Positions 43,702-54,376 of a stretch of DNA of 64,000 nucleotides are shown one piece after another. Both the position numbers and the translations under genes were made by a program. The stretch's first letter is position 1. The number at the start of each line of letters is the position of its first letter. Location: contig JAJTUP010000008.1 of NCBI GenBank assembly GCA_021399435.1, positions 124,001 through 188,000 of the forward strand, in the 5' to 3' direction. Origin of the DNA: Diaporthe sp. PMI_573 (Eukaryota; Ascomycota; Sordariomycetes; Diaporthales; Diaporthaceae). A model generated the notes under the pieces. The model did not search any database. It worked only from the letters and a program-made list of their open reading frames with translations, and was not told the DNA's origin.

Positions 43702-44256
43702 GGAAACGAAGAACTGCTACGGTCCCTATGGAAGAGCAAGAGTCACCAGGTGCGCGGGACAGCGTTGACAACCTTTTCGTTCAGCGGAAAACCGGCTTGG
43801 AGGCATTTGAGATCCTCTTCGCTGAGATCAAGTTGATATTCTTCTGAAAATACCGAGTTCGTTGTGTCGTCAGTGACGCTTTGATAGGCACTGAATCCTG
43901 TTCGTAATTAGGGGTATTGGGCTTTATTTAAGCTTAGAATAAAGGGTTGAAATGTAGGAGGGGGGTGGCGGAATCCGGGGCGACGATGTTATTTTCAAGG
44001 TAGGCTAAACTTCTGGTCGGAAGGTTGTTTTCCATATGATGGACTCTGGCAGTTCACAAGCGCGGCGGCTTCTTGTGCGAGCTCTTCCTCAGGTCGGTCC
44101 TCTGGTCTTGCGATATGCGTAGTAAAGGTGTCTAGCCACTCACATGAATGCAAAATCAAATAATCCCTGCATAATCCGAAAAGAGTCGTAGATTGAATAA
44201 GCAGAATGAGTCATGTGGAGGAGCAGTAGTTAAATTCGAGCCCCGCCCACAAAGAG

Positions 44257-46389
44257 TTGAAACGCATCTCATCTCCCCATCTGTGTCAATTTGCCTTGAA
44301 TTATGGTTGCAAGATGAAGCTGAACAAAAAGTGGACACCCTTGCTCGGCAAATTGCTCCGCAAATTGCTCGGCAAAGTGGTTAGAAAATCGCTCCCAAAG
44401 CAGCCTCAATTTGTTGGCGGAACCACAGTCGAATCATTTGCCTGGCACCTTCTTCTTGCGATTTTCTCGGATCCCAGCCTAGGCCATGAAGATCGAAAAG
44501 CGCTCCGTTTGACCTGTCGAGCCTTTGAACAACCGGCTGCTGCGGTCGTCTTTGAGCGAATCGTGCTGTCCCGTCTCTCATGCGACTTTGGTGTTGTCGA
44601 GAAAATTGCCAACACTCCGGGCCTCGCAAGACACGTTAGAGAGCTCGTCTGGTACGAACTGGACGCCGACGAGACGATCGCAGACCTTACCCAGGAAGAT
44701 GGGTTGTCCATACTTGGCACGCAGCTCCGGTCTCACAGCGCCTCGCTTTACTGGCTTCCACGCCCGCCTCTGCCCGATGCCGACCGCAACAGCTGGGAGT
44801 CTTATAACCAAGCCATCGACAATGCGCGGACTTGTTTCGCAGAAATACTTGCCAGAATTCCCGGCATCAAATCATTTGTATGCATGCCGATGCCCTCTGG
44901 TCGTCTGGTTATTACACTCTCACCAGACAGCGACGCTTATCCCTTCTCGGCTGGGATATTGCGGGCCCAATCTCGCCGTGATCCTGATACGGATGCGTAC
45001 GTGGCGTATGAGGGCTTGTTCGGCGTCTTACTGCCATATATACTACTGCCCGAGTCGAGAATTCGAAGATTGCTCTGCATGGACGATAATCAGCAGTCAG
45101 TTCTGCGGCAGCTTGGTCGTTTTAACGATTCTAGCCAGAGATTGAGAAGTATATCCTTTATTATCCAGGCCTGCCTGGTTCCCAAGGAGGATGATGGCGA
45201 AGGCAGCCACTATGAGAGGCAGAAATACCACGAGAATCTAGCCAACCTCGGGAGGTTCCTACGCGGCGCCCATGACCTAGAAGACTTGACCATCGAGTGG
45301 CTGGGCGACGAGGGCGGGTATGGGGATCGATCCTGGGTTTCGAATCAACGCGAGGAGGAATTCGTTATCGAGCCAGGCCAAAGCGACGAGATCCTCGAGG
45401 ACGACCAAACATTGCTCCACGACAAAGATCTTGAAAAGGACGAAATGCACACGCAGTCCTATAGAGACGGAAACATCAACTTTCTTCTCTTTGGTGGCCA
45501 AGATGGCTCGACGATCTGGCCCCATTTGCAATTCCTGCTCTTAAACAATGTCCCGATGAAGCAGAATGCCCTGATTGACCTCATCCGCTGTCACGCCGTC
45601 TCCCTGCGCGGCGTCATTCTCGAAAATTTTCATGTTTCCTTCGACCTGCTCGAGGCTATGCACGACATACATGCCCTACGCTTGGAGTCATTACAGATCT
45701 CTTGCGATCATGACGCGGAAGATGGTGGAAGGACTACGGAAGAGGTCCTCTTGCGCTATATTAACAATGATGCCAACAAATGGGCCATACCAGGCGACGT
45801 GCGCTGGAGCAACACCATCACTACGCACGACATCAAGTGGCCTTTCCAGCACGACATCGAACGTGGTCGCCGCGCACTCGAGCTTGAAGACGCGAATTAT
45901 GGCGAGAGCATCAGCGAGTATTATACTTCAAGCTCCGACGATACAGACTCTGTTGACAGTCACTCGCACCGGCTGAAAACAGCGCCTTGGTGGAAATGGG
46001 CCCGCTTCTCTCTCTCACCCACCGCGCCCGTGTATTACTGGCGATGCCGAAAAGGTGACGCCGCTGGCCAGCGCACTACCATATGGCGTTTCCGGCATCG
46101 CAGTGGCGATACGGCTTGGGGGCGGGAGCCGCTGGCGCACTTCGAAGACTGGGATTCCTACAAAGGCGATGTGGCATTCCCAGAGCCATCATGTAGAGCG
46201 TTTTGGGACTTTCAAGATACATTTGCAGCATGTTTGCGCTGCAAATATGGTTACAGGAAGTGCATTGTGGCACAGATCGGTTGGGCAGTAGAGCTGGTGC
46301 GACAGCAGTGGCCGAAAGGCATTGAGCATTGCGACGGCATAGTTTCTGACCATCCTCAAGAGATGAACGAGGAAGAGCCAGGATTCTAG
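44257..46389 (+). CDS. F-box-like protein with C-terminal Trp-rich module (710 aa)
   Basis: The single long frame has a basic N-terminus and an F-box-like segment (WHLLLAIFSDPSLGHEDRKA.. LRLTCRAF, residues ~64-90). A long leucine-rich helical region typical of fungal F-box proteins follows, including LQFLLLNNVPMKQNALIDLI. The C-terminal module spans residues ~585-655 (WWKWARFSLS..YYWRC..TIWRFRHRSGDTAWG..HFEDWDSYKGDVAFPEPSC). F-box proteins recruit substrates to SCF ubiquitin ligases. The frame ends with TAG at 46387-46389. The same frame then stays open for 142 more codons, encoding a second copy of the Trp-rich module. An alternative start is the Met at 44314. Confidence 0.7.
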   Translation: MKRISSPHLCQFALNYGCKMKLNKKWTPLLGKLLRKLLGKVVRKSLPKQPQFVGGTTVESFAWHLLLAIFSDPSLGHEDRKALRLTCRAFEQPAAAVVFERIVLSRLSCDFGVVEKIANTPGLARHVRELVWYELDADETIADLTQEDGLSILGTQLRSHSASLYWLPRPPLPDADRNSWESYNQAIDNARTCFAEILARIPGIKSFVCMPMPSGRLVITLSPDSDAYPFSAGILRAQSRRDPDTDAYVAYEGLFGVLLPYILLPESRIRRLLCMDDNQQSVLRQLGRFNDSSQRLRSISFIIQACLVPKEDDGEGSHYERQKYHENLANLGRFLRGAHDLEDLTIEWLGDEGGYGDRSWVSNQREEEFVIEPGQSDEILEDDQTLLHDKDLEKDEMHTQSYRDGNINFLLFGGQDGSTIWPHLQFLLLNNVPMKQNALIDLIRCHAVSLRGVILENFHVSFDLLEAMHDIHALRLESLQISCDHDAEDGGRTTEEVLLRYINNDANKWAIPGDVRWSNTITTHDIKWPFQHDIERGRRALELEDANYGESISEYYTSSSDDTDSVDSHSHRLKTAPWWKWARFSLSPTAPVYYWRCRKGDAAGQRTTIWRFRHRSGDTAWGREPLAHFEDWDSYKGDVAFPEPSCRAFWDFQDTFAACLRCKYGYRKCIVAQIGWAVELVRQQWPKGIEHCDGIVSDHPQEMNEEEPGF

Positions 46390-46818
46390 GACAGTAGTCA
46401 GAGTGACAATAGCACCGATGTGCTTTCACCCGACCCGGCCCTACAATCCTCGGCTCCTCGCTGGAAATGGGCCCTTTTCCCCGACGGTGAAGTCTACTAT
46501 TGGCGCGTTGCGTCATCTGATGCCGGCGCTTCCCCGACCCAGATTTGGCGCTTTCAGAACCGCAGCGGCGCTGTTCATTACGGGTCTCAGCCACGGGATC
46601 ATTTCAGCGACTGGGATACAACGGCCGGGGATGTTGCAGAGCCAACGCCCTATTGCCGAGAGCTCAGGCTGTGTGCAGGCTATGAATCCGAAGATGACGA
46701 CTGCGAGGATTGCGGCTGTTTAGAGCGTGTGCTTGGGGCGGCATTGGAGATTTTAGCAATAGGGGATTACGTGCCACCCCAGGGGGCGATTAAATATACA
46801 GGTGAAGTCGGTCTTTGA
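46390..46818 (+). pseudogene. In-frame continuation of the F-box gene: second Trp-rich module
   Basis: After the TAG the frame continues DSSQSDNSTDVLSPDPALQS and then RWKWALFPDGEVYYWRV, IWRFQNRSGAVHYG, DHFSDWDTTAGDVAEPTPYC. This is unit for unit the module at the end of the preceding ORF, and it is followed by a Cys-rich acidic patch (DDDCEDCGC) and a TGA at 46816. No start codon context is seen, so it is best viewed as the original C-terminus cut off by the TAG, or reached by readthrough, editing or splicing. Confidence 0.65.
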
Positions 46819-47346
46819 GTAACAGGGTGGGCGGGTTTTCAGGCAAACTGACGTTGGGACGAGAAATGTGCCTCGCGAGCAATGTTATGCCAGAGGTATT
46901 TCTCTTTAGGTTGATAAAGTAAACAGGATCCAGTCTGCCATTCAACACTATAGGACGACGGTCTATGAAAGTGTGGGAGGGCCATAACAGTTTCTTAACA
47001 GCCGCAGGGACTGGCCGCTGTCCCCCCTGTGACGGGAATCCAAGAAGTGTGTGCCTAAGGCATCGGCATGTCCATCATGTCAAAAAGCAGCCTTTTGACG
47101 GAAGGGGTTGCACCAGAGAACCTAGAAAAGACATCAACATAATACGCACAATGACTAGAGCAACGCATTTTCTAAAACAATACGGCGGACTACAAGACGC
47201 TCACAGGAATTACCTCTTACCCCTCCCCAAATTCCCTGCCGAACCTGCCACAATCAAGCACTCAAATCATTGTGAAGTTCCAGACATCCCAAAATAGGCA
47301 GGCCATCGTGCCTATCAACCATAACTCGGAATCTCCCCAGCCCAAC
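46819..47346. other. Intergenic, no supported gene
   Basis: Short overlapping frames only. It includes the upstream region of the next gene. Confidence 0.4.
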
Positions 47347-48502
47347 ATGAGTCTGGAGCCCGAAAGGAGGAGGTACACGGGGCCCAGGGCATCCGTGGCC
47401 CGTATGAGTACCATCATCAGGGAGGCAAACAAGATCCACCCCCAGAAGGGATCCGAGTATCACCGAGGAACAAATACCGAGAAGGAATGCTGGAGCACGA
47501 TGCTGAGTCCAGCAGAGTACGTTCATTTAATCGAACGTGTTCACGAGAACAAAGAGCTAGGGGAGTATTTCGATGAGGAGCTCCGGTATGTGCCTAAGGC
47601 TCAGTCAAGAGGTTCTGAGACTTTCCTTAAGGTGGCCCCAGTTGGTGTTAACAGGCCTTGCAGGTACGAGTATTCAACTTCAAAGAATAAGTTCACCATA
47701 CTTATGACTGTGGCCCCGTTACATGGTACATTTGCAGGCGAGCTCAAGGAACTACTTTACGATGCCCGGTCTCGCATACGAAAAGGGACTGAAGGGTACG
47801 AGGCCACTCCCGAGATCCTCAGAACAGCCGCTTCAGACATACGGCCTCGGGATCACTCAAGGATACATTTTGGCAACGCACTACTGGACCGAAAGCTGCC
47901 AGACGGGTCCTACTTTTTCAAGGGCTGTAAACGGCCAGAACCGTCGTTGACGCTGGAGGTCAACTGCACTCATCACACCAGTGAGGAGTTAGCATAAAGG
48001 GCGCAAGAATTCATAACATTGTCCAACGGCAAGATTCGCACCGTCGTCACGGTGGATCTACATGATATCTACAAGGCTTCTAATAATAGCAAGTTGCTGG
48101 GGGGGGAATGCAGAAGGACCGGCTCCAGCGCTTGCTTCTGTGTGGAGAGCTTGTACGACTGGTAATGATGGTCGTCGAGTCGTTACACCGGAACGGGATT
48201 TTCACAAGGTATATCGCCGTTTTGTTATATCTACCTAACTTGAAGATCCTCAATATGTTCATACTGACAGGACTACACCAACGCAGGCGTTTCGTGATGA
48301 AAACGGGAGGGTCGTCGACTCTTTCAAGCTGGCTTTGTTTCTTAGCGACTTTATTTGTGAAGAGAAAGTGCCTACACTTCCCGGCTGTGAAGACTTGGAG
48401 ATTGAAATCACAGCTAAGCAATTTTGCGATATATATGACCTGGCTGTCGAGCAACAGATCTTGGAAAATGAAGAAAACAATGTCTTTCCTAAATCTGGCT
48501 GA
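47347..48502 (+). pseudogene. Conserved fungal protein of unnamed family, one stop codon
   Basis: Exon 1 (47347-48161) and exon 2 (48271-48502) join by a GTAATG..TGACAG intron, completing a Trp codon. Visible blocks: IHPQKGSEYHRGTNTEKECW, YFDEELRYVPKAQS, KLPDGSYFFKGCKRPEPSLT then LEVNCTHHTSEELA, LSNGKIRTVVTVDL, and LPGCEDLEIEITAKQFCDIY near the end. I recall this layout from uncharacterised filamentous-fungal proteins; the PDGSYFF..P.LTLEV stretch is reminiscent of a restriction-endonuclease-like fold, which is only a guess. The sole lesion is TAA at 47995-47997 after SEELA; coding similarity continues straight past it. The frame also runs upstream to an ATG at 47272. Confidence 0.5.
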
Positions 48503-48990
48503 AGCTGACGAGGCTCAGGACATTGCAGCACCACTGAAATTGATGTGGAATGGCAGCGACCTGAGAACCCTAATAAGGTCATGGTCCAGTGTTCCAGCAA
48601 CACATGCAGAAATCGGCTTCTCGAGGAATGCCTAAAACGACAAGTTCTATTACAGTCTTTCACCTTAGACGTTTTTGTGAAGCGGTGAATGAATCGCCCT
48701 GGATTTCCAGGCTACATATAAGAACAGCACGTGTCCAAGAACAAGTTGCTGAATATATCGCCACCCTGTCACTATCAGCGTTGCGTTACACGACTTGTCT
48801 CTTCCGGCCAGTCCCGCTCTTCAGGCCAGTGCCCTTTCCACGAACGGGCAACCGCAAAAGAGCACCGTTAACTCTACCAGCATGGAAGCCTCTACTGTCC
48901 TAGGATCTGATTTCCAAACCGGTGATCTTACATACTACGTAGTATCAATTAGGATTAGGTGCCTGCGGGGAGGATGATACGGGCAGGGAT
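48503..48990. other. No supported gene
   Basis: Short frames only; no features recognised. Confidence 0.4.
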
Positions 48991-49371
48991 ATGACAGATG
49001 CTGCACCGAGAGCGTCTCTGCCTACTCCTGCCACAAGTGCCGGCTCCACCAACCTCAGCGAGAAACTACCTGATCCAAAAGAATTTGACGGAGCTCGCAA
49101 CGACCTTCGGCGTTTCACACAACAAGTATACGCTAAGATGACCGCCAACGCTGACCGTTTTACCTCTGCTACTGCCCGCCTAACTTATGTCGCTGGACGC
49201 CTTACCGGAAGGGCCTACGAATTGATTCTACCCAAGACCCTGTACGGAGTCCCTCAGTTTCTGGATTACCCTGATCTGCTCAAGTACCTGGAAGAAGCCT
49301 TTGGGGACCCGGATGATGATCCATACATGGGCAACCTGTATAACATGTTAAGAAATCCCTTAACATGTTAA
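48991..49371 (+). mobile_element. Retrotransposon gag N-terminal fragment (126 aa)
   Basis: The frame reads LPDPKEFDGARNDLRRFTQQ, YAKMTANADRFTSATARLTY, AGRLTGRAYELILP and YLEEAFGDPDDD. This is the pattern of fungal LTR-retrotransposon Gag, where P..F.G....L..F and the ...F......Y....L.G.A helices precede a CCHC knuckle. It is cut off after ~125 residues. A short palindrome (TGTTAAGAAATCCCTTAACA) and a repetitive ACAGGATA tract (49390-49440) follow, so the rest of the element is gone. No LTR is seen upstream. Confidence 0.7.
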
Positions 49372-49493
49372 ACACAACAAGATAAGAAAAAATACAGATT
49401 ACAGGATAACAGGATAAGATAACAGGATAACAGGATAAGGAACACGATAGTGGGCCAATGAGGCGACGAAATCAAACAATTAATTTAACGACT

Positions 49494-49955
49494 CTATTCT
49501 GTACAGTACCAATCAATATCCTCCCTGTCTTCTAAATCGTCATCTGAATCAGTAAGATCATCTTTTAATGCGGAAAACATCATCGGTAACCCAAATCCAC
49601 CGCGGGATGTAGGTATGATATGACCTTCGCGCAACCAGCTGCCTATACACTCCACCCTCTCAATGTTTGCACATTTAATCCGCAACCTATCCCATGAGCA
49701 TGTCCTGCGGGCCCCAGAGAAGGGTCTCTCCGGCTCGGACGACTCTGGTGAGATGGAGAGTATCGCGATGGCCATGCGGCTAAGTCGTGGATATCTTCTC
49801 CGCTGCTCAGATGCGCACCACCATTGAAGCGGCGTAGAATCGATCTCTATCGGTTGAGCGGTAATAAACGAGGAAGCAGGCGGAACGTATGCTTCAAGGC
49901 GAAAGACCACGGGGAGAGTGCTCACGATCGTCGTGCCGTTGCCCAATCTACACAC
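49494..49955 (-). pseudogene. hAT transposase C-terminal (hATC) fragment
   Basis: The minus-strand frame contains PLQWWCASEQRRRYPRLSRM, AIAILSISPESSEPERPFSG and the helix ANIERVECIGSWLREG. This matches the hATC dimerisation domain (W..N...YP.L...A...LSIP.SSA..ER.FS), with several consensus residues changed. A Ser/Asp-rich tail (DDLTDSDDDLEDRED) follows. The catalytic core upstream has been replaced by MULE sequence. Confidence 0.75.
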
Positions 49956-50620
49956 AATTTGGCTTGATCTGTGCTAATCGAATCGCCGACAAGGAGGAAG
50001 CAGGTATTCCTCTTGACAAGGACGATGTTCATTCAGCATGGTACCTCGATCGCAACCTCTCTATCGATAACCCCCTCCTCCTTGTCCTTTCGCCTAAGAA
50101 GGTCCTCAACTCGAGAGGAAGGCCCCGCGACAACGCTCCGTTTGCAGGAGACGAAGAGGGCATCTTTGGTAACGTCGGGAAGGCTGTAGTGACCCATCAG
50201 ACCTCCTCCAACACCAGGAGCCTCGGAAGCAAGGCTGGCGACAAGACGAGGGCGACGACGGCTTCTGTACAACGCGTAAACTCAGCTTTTGAGTGGAACG
50301 ATACAACCCTCGAGTCCCTCGACGACGAGGACCAAGTCGCCCGCCGCCCGAAGCGAAAATACCAACGGAGGGGGGCGATACCCGGGGGGCCAGCTTCATC
50401 GGAGCCTCCCCGGATGCGTACGGCCCCAAGCACGCCGCCGGCGAAGAGGCGGCGCACGGCGGCTACGGCTACAATCAACGGGCTTCCAGCGGTGGATTTG
50501 ACTGCTACGGACGTCGACGAGGAGAGCGATGACCCCTTCCTCGATGGGGGCGACGATGAGGGCAACGAGGGGACCACTGGGAAGGAAACGCAGTCCCAGA
50601 TCATAGTGTCTATTGACTAA
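49889..50620 (+). pseudogene. MULE-type transposase C-terminal fragment
   Basis: Residues ~20-80 read FGLICANRIADKEEAGIPLD then DVHSAWYLDRN, LSPKKVLNSRGRPRD. This is the pattern after the SWIM zinc finger in fungal Mutator-like transposases (CxHRI..G.PL...D.H..W, then a K-x-x-GRP-x basic hook). A long Ser/Pro/acidic tail with PKRKYQRRG and AKRRRTA basic clusters follows, ending QSQIIVSID. The DDE core is absent. A ~110-bp piece of the same sequence recurs at 57672-57784. The ORF overlaps the hATC fragment on the other strand, so the junction is chimeric. Confidence 0.65.
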
Positions 50621-50742
50621 GCAATTGCACGCAATTGACGTGCAAAGAAGCGTGTAATTGACGTGCAAAGAAGCGTGCAATTGAGCGTGCAAATCGGCTT
50701 GCAATTGCCGTGCAAAGAAGTGTGCAATTGACGTGTGAAGCC
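50621..50742. repeat. Minisatellite, ~23-bp imperfect units
   Basis: About five units of the form AATTGACGTGCAAAGAAGCG follow each other directly after the stop of the MULE fragment. Unit length varies between about 16 and 24 bp. Confidence 0.8.
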
Positions 50743-51362
50743 CGGCACGCCGACGACGTTGGCAACGCCCCTGTAGACGGGTACAACGGAAATAAGGGTC
50801 TTGGCTGCTTAATAAGTGGCTTGACCCTTGTTCCGGAGGTATCTGTGTACCGGCTTATTTTTTCTGTGTACCATCCGTTTCTATCTGTGCGAATATCCCT
50901 ATTCTAATCAAGAATTTAATTGATAGTTCTTCGGATCTAGTGTCACCCTTCCACCGAATCCGTACTACATATGTCCCTCTGACGTGTTAGTCAAGTAATG
51001 CACTACACGGTAGGTAGCAATCCCAAATATACTTACCATTCTTAAAAAGGTGATTTATATCCGTGACATCTTGCATGTCGATGCATTGCTTCAGGTGAAG
51101 TTTGTTCTTCTTGTTGTGTATTGAAACTCCGGGGTATGTCTTGTTTTTTATGTTCTTTGTTTTTCTTGATGGAATGTCTGTAAAGAATAGAAGAAGGACC
51201 TCGAAAAGATAAAGTCCCTGGCTGCAACCTCTCCCTCTACAACCACCACCAGCGAATTCGATATATGCCAACACACCTGTTGACCCGTATTGCAGTATGT
51301 GCCCAGCCAAAAGTAGGTTTGTATTTGATGCAGAGTATAATACTTCTTTAAAGTACCTGTAT
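50743..51362. other. No supported gene
   Basis: AT-rich intergenic DNA. A minus-strand frame at 50987-51310 could be an exon of the hypothetical gene upstream of it but has no recognisable domain. Confidence 0.3.
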
Positions 51363-52503
51363 TTAAGTAGAAAAATTATAATAATTACGTTCTGAATGCT
51401 TAAGATTTAGATCATTTTGCGAATCTTGAGCAAAGCTGGGTTCTTCGTATTGGAGGTGACCCGGTGAACTTTCTGCGACAGTGCGTTTTGTGCGTCTTGC
51501 AGATGAATAGGATGTCGCCGTTGATCTCTTTCGCTTTTCTACAATTGTCGGCGCAATGGAACGGAGCGGAGCCTCTGATCTGATGAAAATTTGGTTGCCA
51601 GCATCTTGGGTGAAGGCCAACGAATCTTCCAAGACAGGCGCTCCAGAATTACGCGAGATCTTTGACCCGATGTATCCCTGGATCTCAGAGTCCTGGATAG
51701 AGCGTGAGGAGCGTTGCTGTCGTATATCCCGTTCAAAATACAATGCAATATAACAACAGTGCAGCACATGATTTATCATGCCATAGTCGGAAATAAAACA
51801 AGGTCGTCTGTCTAGACCCGTCAGGTCCGGCGGAGCCAAGGCAAACAACTCAGGTCAAATGCCTTGGAGACGGGGCGGGACGGAGTGAAGACTCCTGAGG
51901 GGAAGCCCTGGACGCTTCCATCATGACGCCCTGGAAGCATGGCACCACCAATCAAGCTTTCTGCAAGCGGAGCCAACATGTTACGTGGTTTGTATTCATT
52001 TTTCGTGTTCTATATTCTAGGGAGAAATGTGAGCTTCTAAAATACTAAAACAGCGCCTTTCGTTCATAGCTTCCAATGTAAAGCCGTGTTATTTCTCCAT
52101 GATCAGTTCAATCTCTATATCTAAATGGCCGTTTAACCTTTCGCCCAGTGCGAGTTATCTGAACGGGACTAATTGGTGCCTGATCTGAATTGCATTGTTG
52201 TATTGAACTGTGAACCTTTCGAGATATATGAACTTGGTTGCATTTGACCACCTGGCCGGGGCCAGCTAGCTGTTGCTTCTGCTTTCTCTTCGTATTCGTT
52301 GACGTTGCTCCTTCTTGCAAGTTCATATCTTCTTGCCAAGAAATCGACGGTTGTGAATTTATAGTGGTCTTTTGCCACCGTGCTTGATTGTTCACTTCTG
52401 AAATTCTTTTTGATCTGTCGCCCGATGGAGATTGCGCCGGATTGCTGGAATCTAATGTTGCATGATGTTCCCCTCGTTGAGGATTTAGCTCTTGCGGATT
52501 CAA
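51363..52503 (-). CDS. Possible hypothetical gene, two long exonic frames
   Basis: Two minus-strand frames, 52108-52503 (131 codons, Gln/Asn/Ser-rich, with a basic stretch EKRKQK-like and QITRTGRKVKRPFRYRD at its end) and 51363-51848 (161 codons, with RKRSTATSYSSARRTKRTVA), are longer than expected by chance in AT-rich DNA and share a Ser/Gln/basic composition. They could be exons of one gene, but I could not fix the splice sites. No family is recognised. Confidence 0.25.
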
Positions 52504-53452
52504 ATCATCCTTGTTCTGGCGCCACAGTTAAGTGTGTTTAAACTGCCAATGGATCATATAAATAATAAAGGCTTGCTTACATTACATATATAAAAGTGTA
52601 TTTTATATATAATCGTTCCGTCTTAAGCTTGTACAGTATGCTAGCATCTTTTATAGTAGTTAATGTAAGGTTCCTTTCATAGCCTTAGAAGTACCTACCT
52701 TATATAACTGCTGACTACCATGTGAACAGATAATACAGTACACCGAAATTTGTTCAGCGGTGTGCTTTTTCGCGCTAAACGTACGAAAGTACGCCTTTGG
52801 ACTTCCCGAGCGAAAAGGGATCACATTGACCAAATACAATACTTATTTAAAGGTACACTGTGTTCCGAATCAACGAAGTCTTGAACGGGATACTGTACTC
52901 CCCTATGCGGCAGACCTTTTACAACTGGAAGTCCTGGACCAATTATACAAAACAGCAAAAAGGACCTGACCCAGCTATGCAAAACCTCGTACTTCTGAGG
53001 CTTTGGTACTTGCGCAGGACTTCTGTTGAGTATTCCGAATGTATCATAGCTCTTTCGGTTAAGTGCAGGTACTTCTAAGAAGTACCATACTCTGCGCCGA
53101 ATACAGACCTACTTGAATTCTGTAAAATCTTATTTATTGGTCGTAAAGTCCTAATCTAAGATGCTCAGGTACAGATAATAATACATTACATGGTATTTTG
53201 ACATGGTACAACGCAACTTCAAAAGTACAAGTCCGCCTGGTACTTGAAAGAACATAATCTGATGTAGCTCGCGTACTGTATAAGGACTACATAGTAGGAC
53301 TTCTAAGGTATTTAATTATGAATAGTGTTGGAATAATGCCCTGTTGGATCGCACGCAGTTGCTAGCCCTGAGCTGGCTGACTAAGCCAGGGGCTTGGCAG
53401 GGGAGATGTGTTATCTCCCTGCGTACGAAACGTCCCCTCTTTTCCTTCTAGA
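52504..53452. other. No gene; GTACTT-rich stretch
   Basis: Between 52850 and 53310 the words GTACTT and AAGTAC recur about a dozen times, including the palindrome GTACTTCTAAGAAGTAC near 53067. No coding region is supported. Confidence 0.35.
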
Positions 53453-53655
53453 TGTCACGGCCAGCGCGAGATGCAGCATGGGAGCTGGGTCTATTGGCAC
53501 TATCGACGAAGATTCTAAGCTAAAGAGAAAGAAGAGAGGGGAGAGCCAAGCTCATGCGATCTCTGAACCGCGAAGAAGTCTTGACGCGTCTGCGGGGCTT
53601 CAGGGTTAGGACCTGTGACGGCCTGAGGTGCTGCTTGACCGTGGCTGCCGTCACA
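53453..53655 (+). repeat. MITE family copy 3 (full length, 203 bp)
   Basis: Starts TGTCACGGC and ends GCCGTCACA, a nine-base perfect inverted terminus. It matches the other two copies closely. No ORF is conserved between copies, so it is a non-coding element. Confidence 0.88.
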
Positions 53656-53713
53656 CTCTTCAAGCATATTCATCAGCACTTATATAATAAATCTATATAT
53701 AAAATCTTAGACT

Positions 53714-53806
53714 TCTACCTTTTAAATAAAATTAGTTATATCGGAAAAACTAAATTACAGGGGTCTTTTTTAGTTTTTCCGATATAACTAATTATATTTA
53801 AAGGTT
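53714..53806. repeat. Inverted repeat with ~39-bp arms
   Basis: 53730-53753 and 53768-53791 are exact reverse complements (24 bp, core TTATATCGGAAAAACTAAA), and the match extends with few mismatches to 53714 and 53806. The loop is 14 bp. It lies in AT-rich DNA next to the MITE. Confidence 0.85.
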
Positions 53807-54031
53807 AGAACTTTAATATTTAAAAAATAGCTTTATTATATAAATATCTATCGATACTGAAATTTGCATTCCAATTAGGCCTAGTTTGAAGAAGTACGTA
53901 GGGTTGGCACGGACGTTTTTTGTTAGTATTTTTTCCCCGCCACTGACTGTCCTGCGCCACTGACTGTCCAACCACGTTAGTAAATTTACTCCAAAGAGCT
54001 AACATCACCTCCCCCTTCAAAAAATTTCAAA

Positions 54032-54204
54032 TTCTCCTCAAATCCAACTAATTCCACACGCCACACCTCCGCAATACCTCCAAACCAAATAAGACCTTTA
54101 TCAAAATAAAGAGGAAAGAAAGCTCTTTATTTTTATAAAGGTCTTATTTGGTTTGGAGGTATTGCGGAGGTGTGGCGTGTGGAATTAGCTGGATTTGAGG
54201 AGAA
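54032..54204. repeat. Foldback element, ~82-bp arms
   Basis: 54032-54113 and 54123-54204 are reverse complements with only a few mismatches, separated by a 9-bp loop (GAAAGAAAG). The arms contain CCACACGCCACACCTCCGCA and its complement. The whole could fold into one long hairpin. It has no coding capacity. Confidence 0.93.
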
Positions 54205-54376
54205 CCCAAGAATCTAAGTGTGTGGTGTAATGTGCGCTTCGTTAGCGTCTTTTTGGAACTCTCGTTTGAATATCAGAATACCTCGCTACACGTTGAAACT
54301 AAGATGTTTCTGTTGAGATCGAGGCCGTGTAGAGCCAAACCGAAGAGGCCGTACTTGACAGGACCATGTTAAACAT

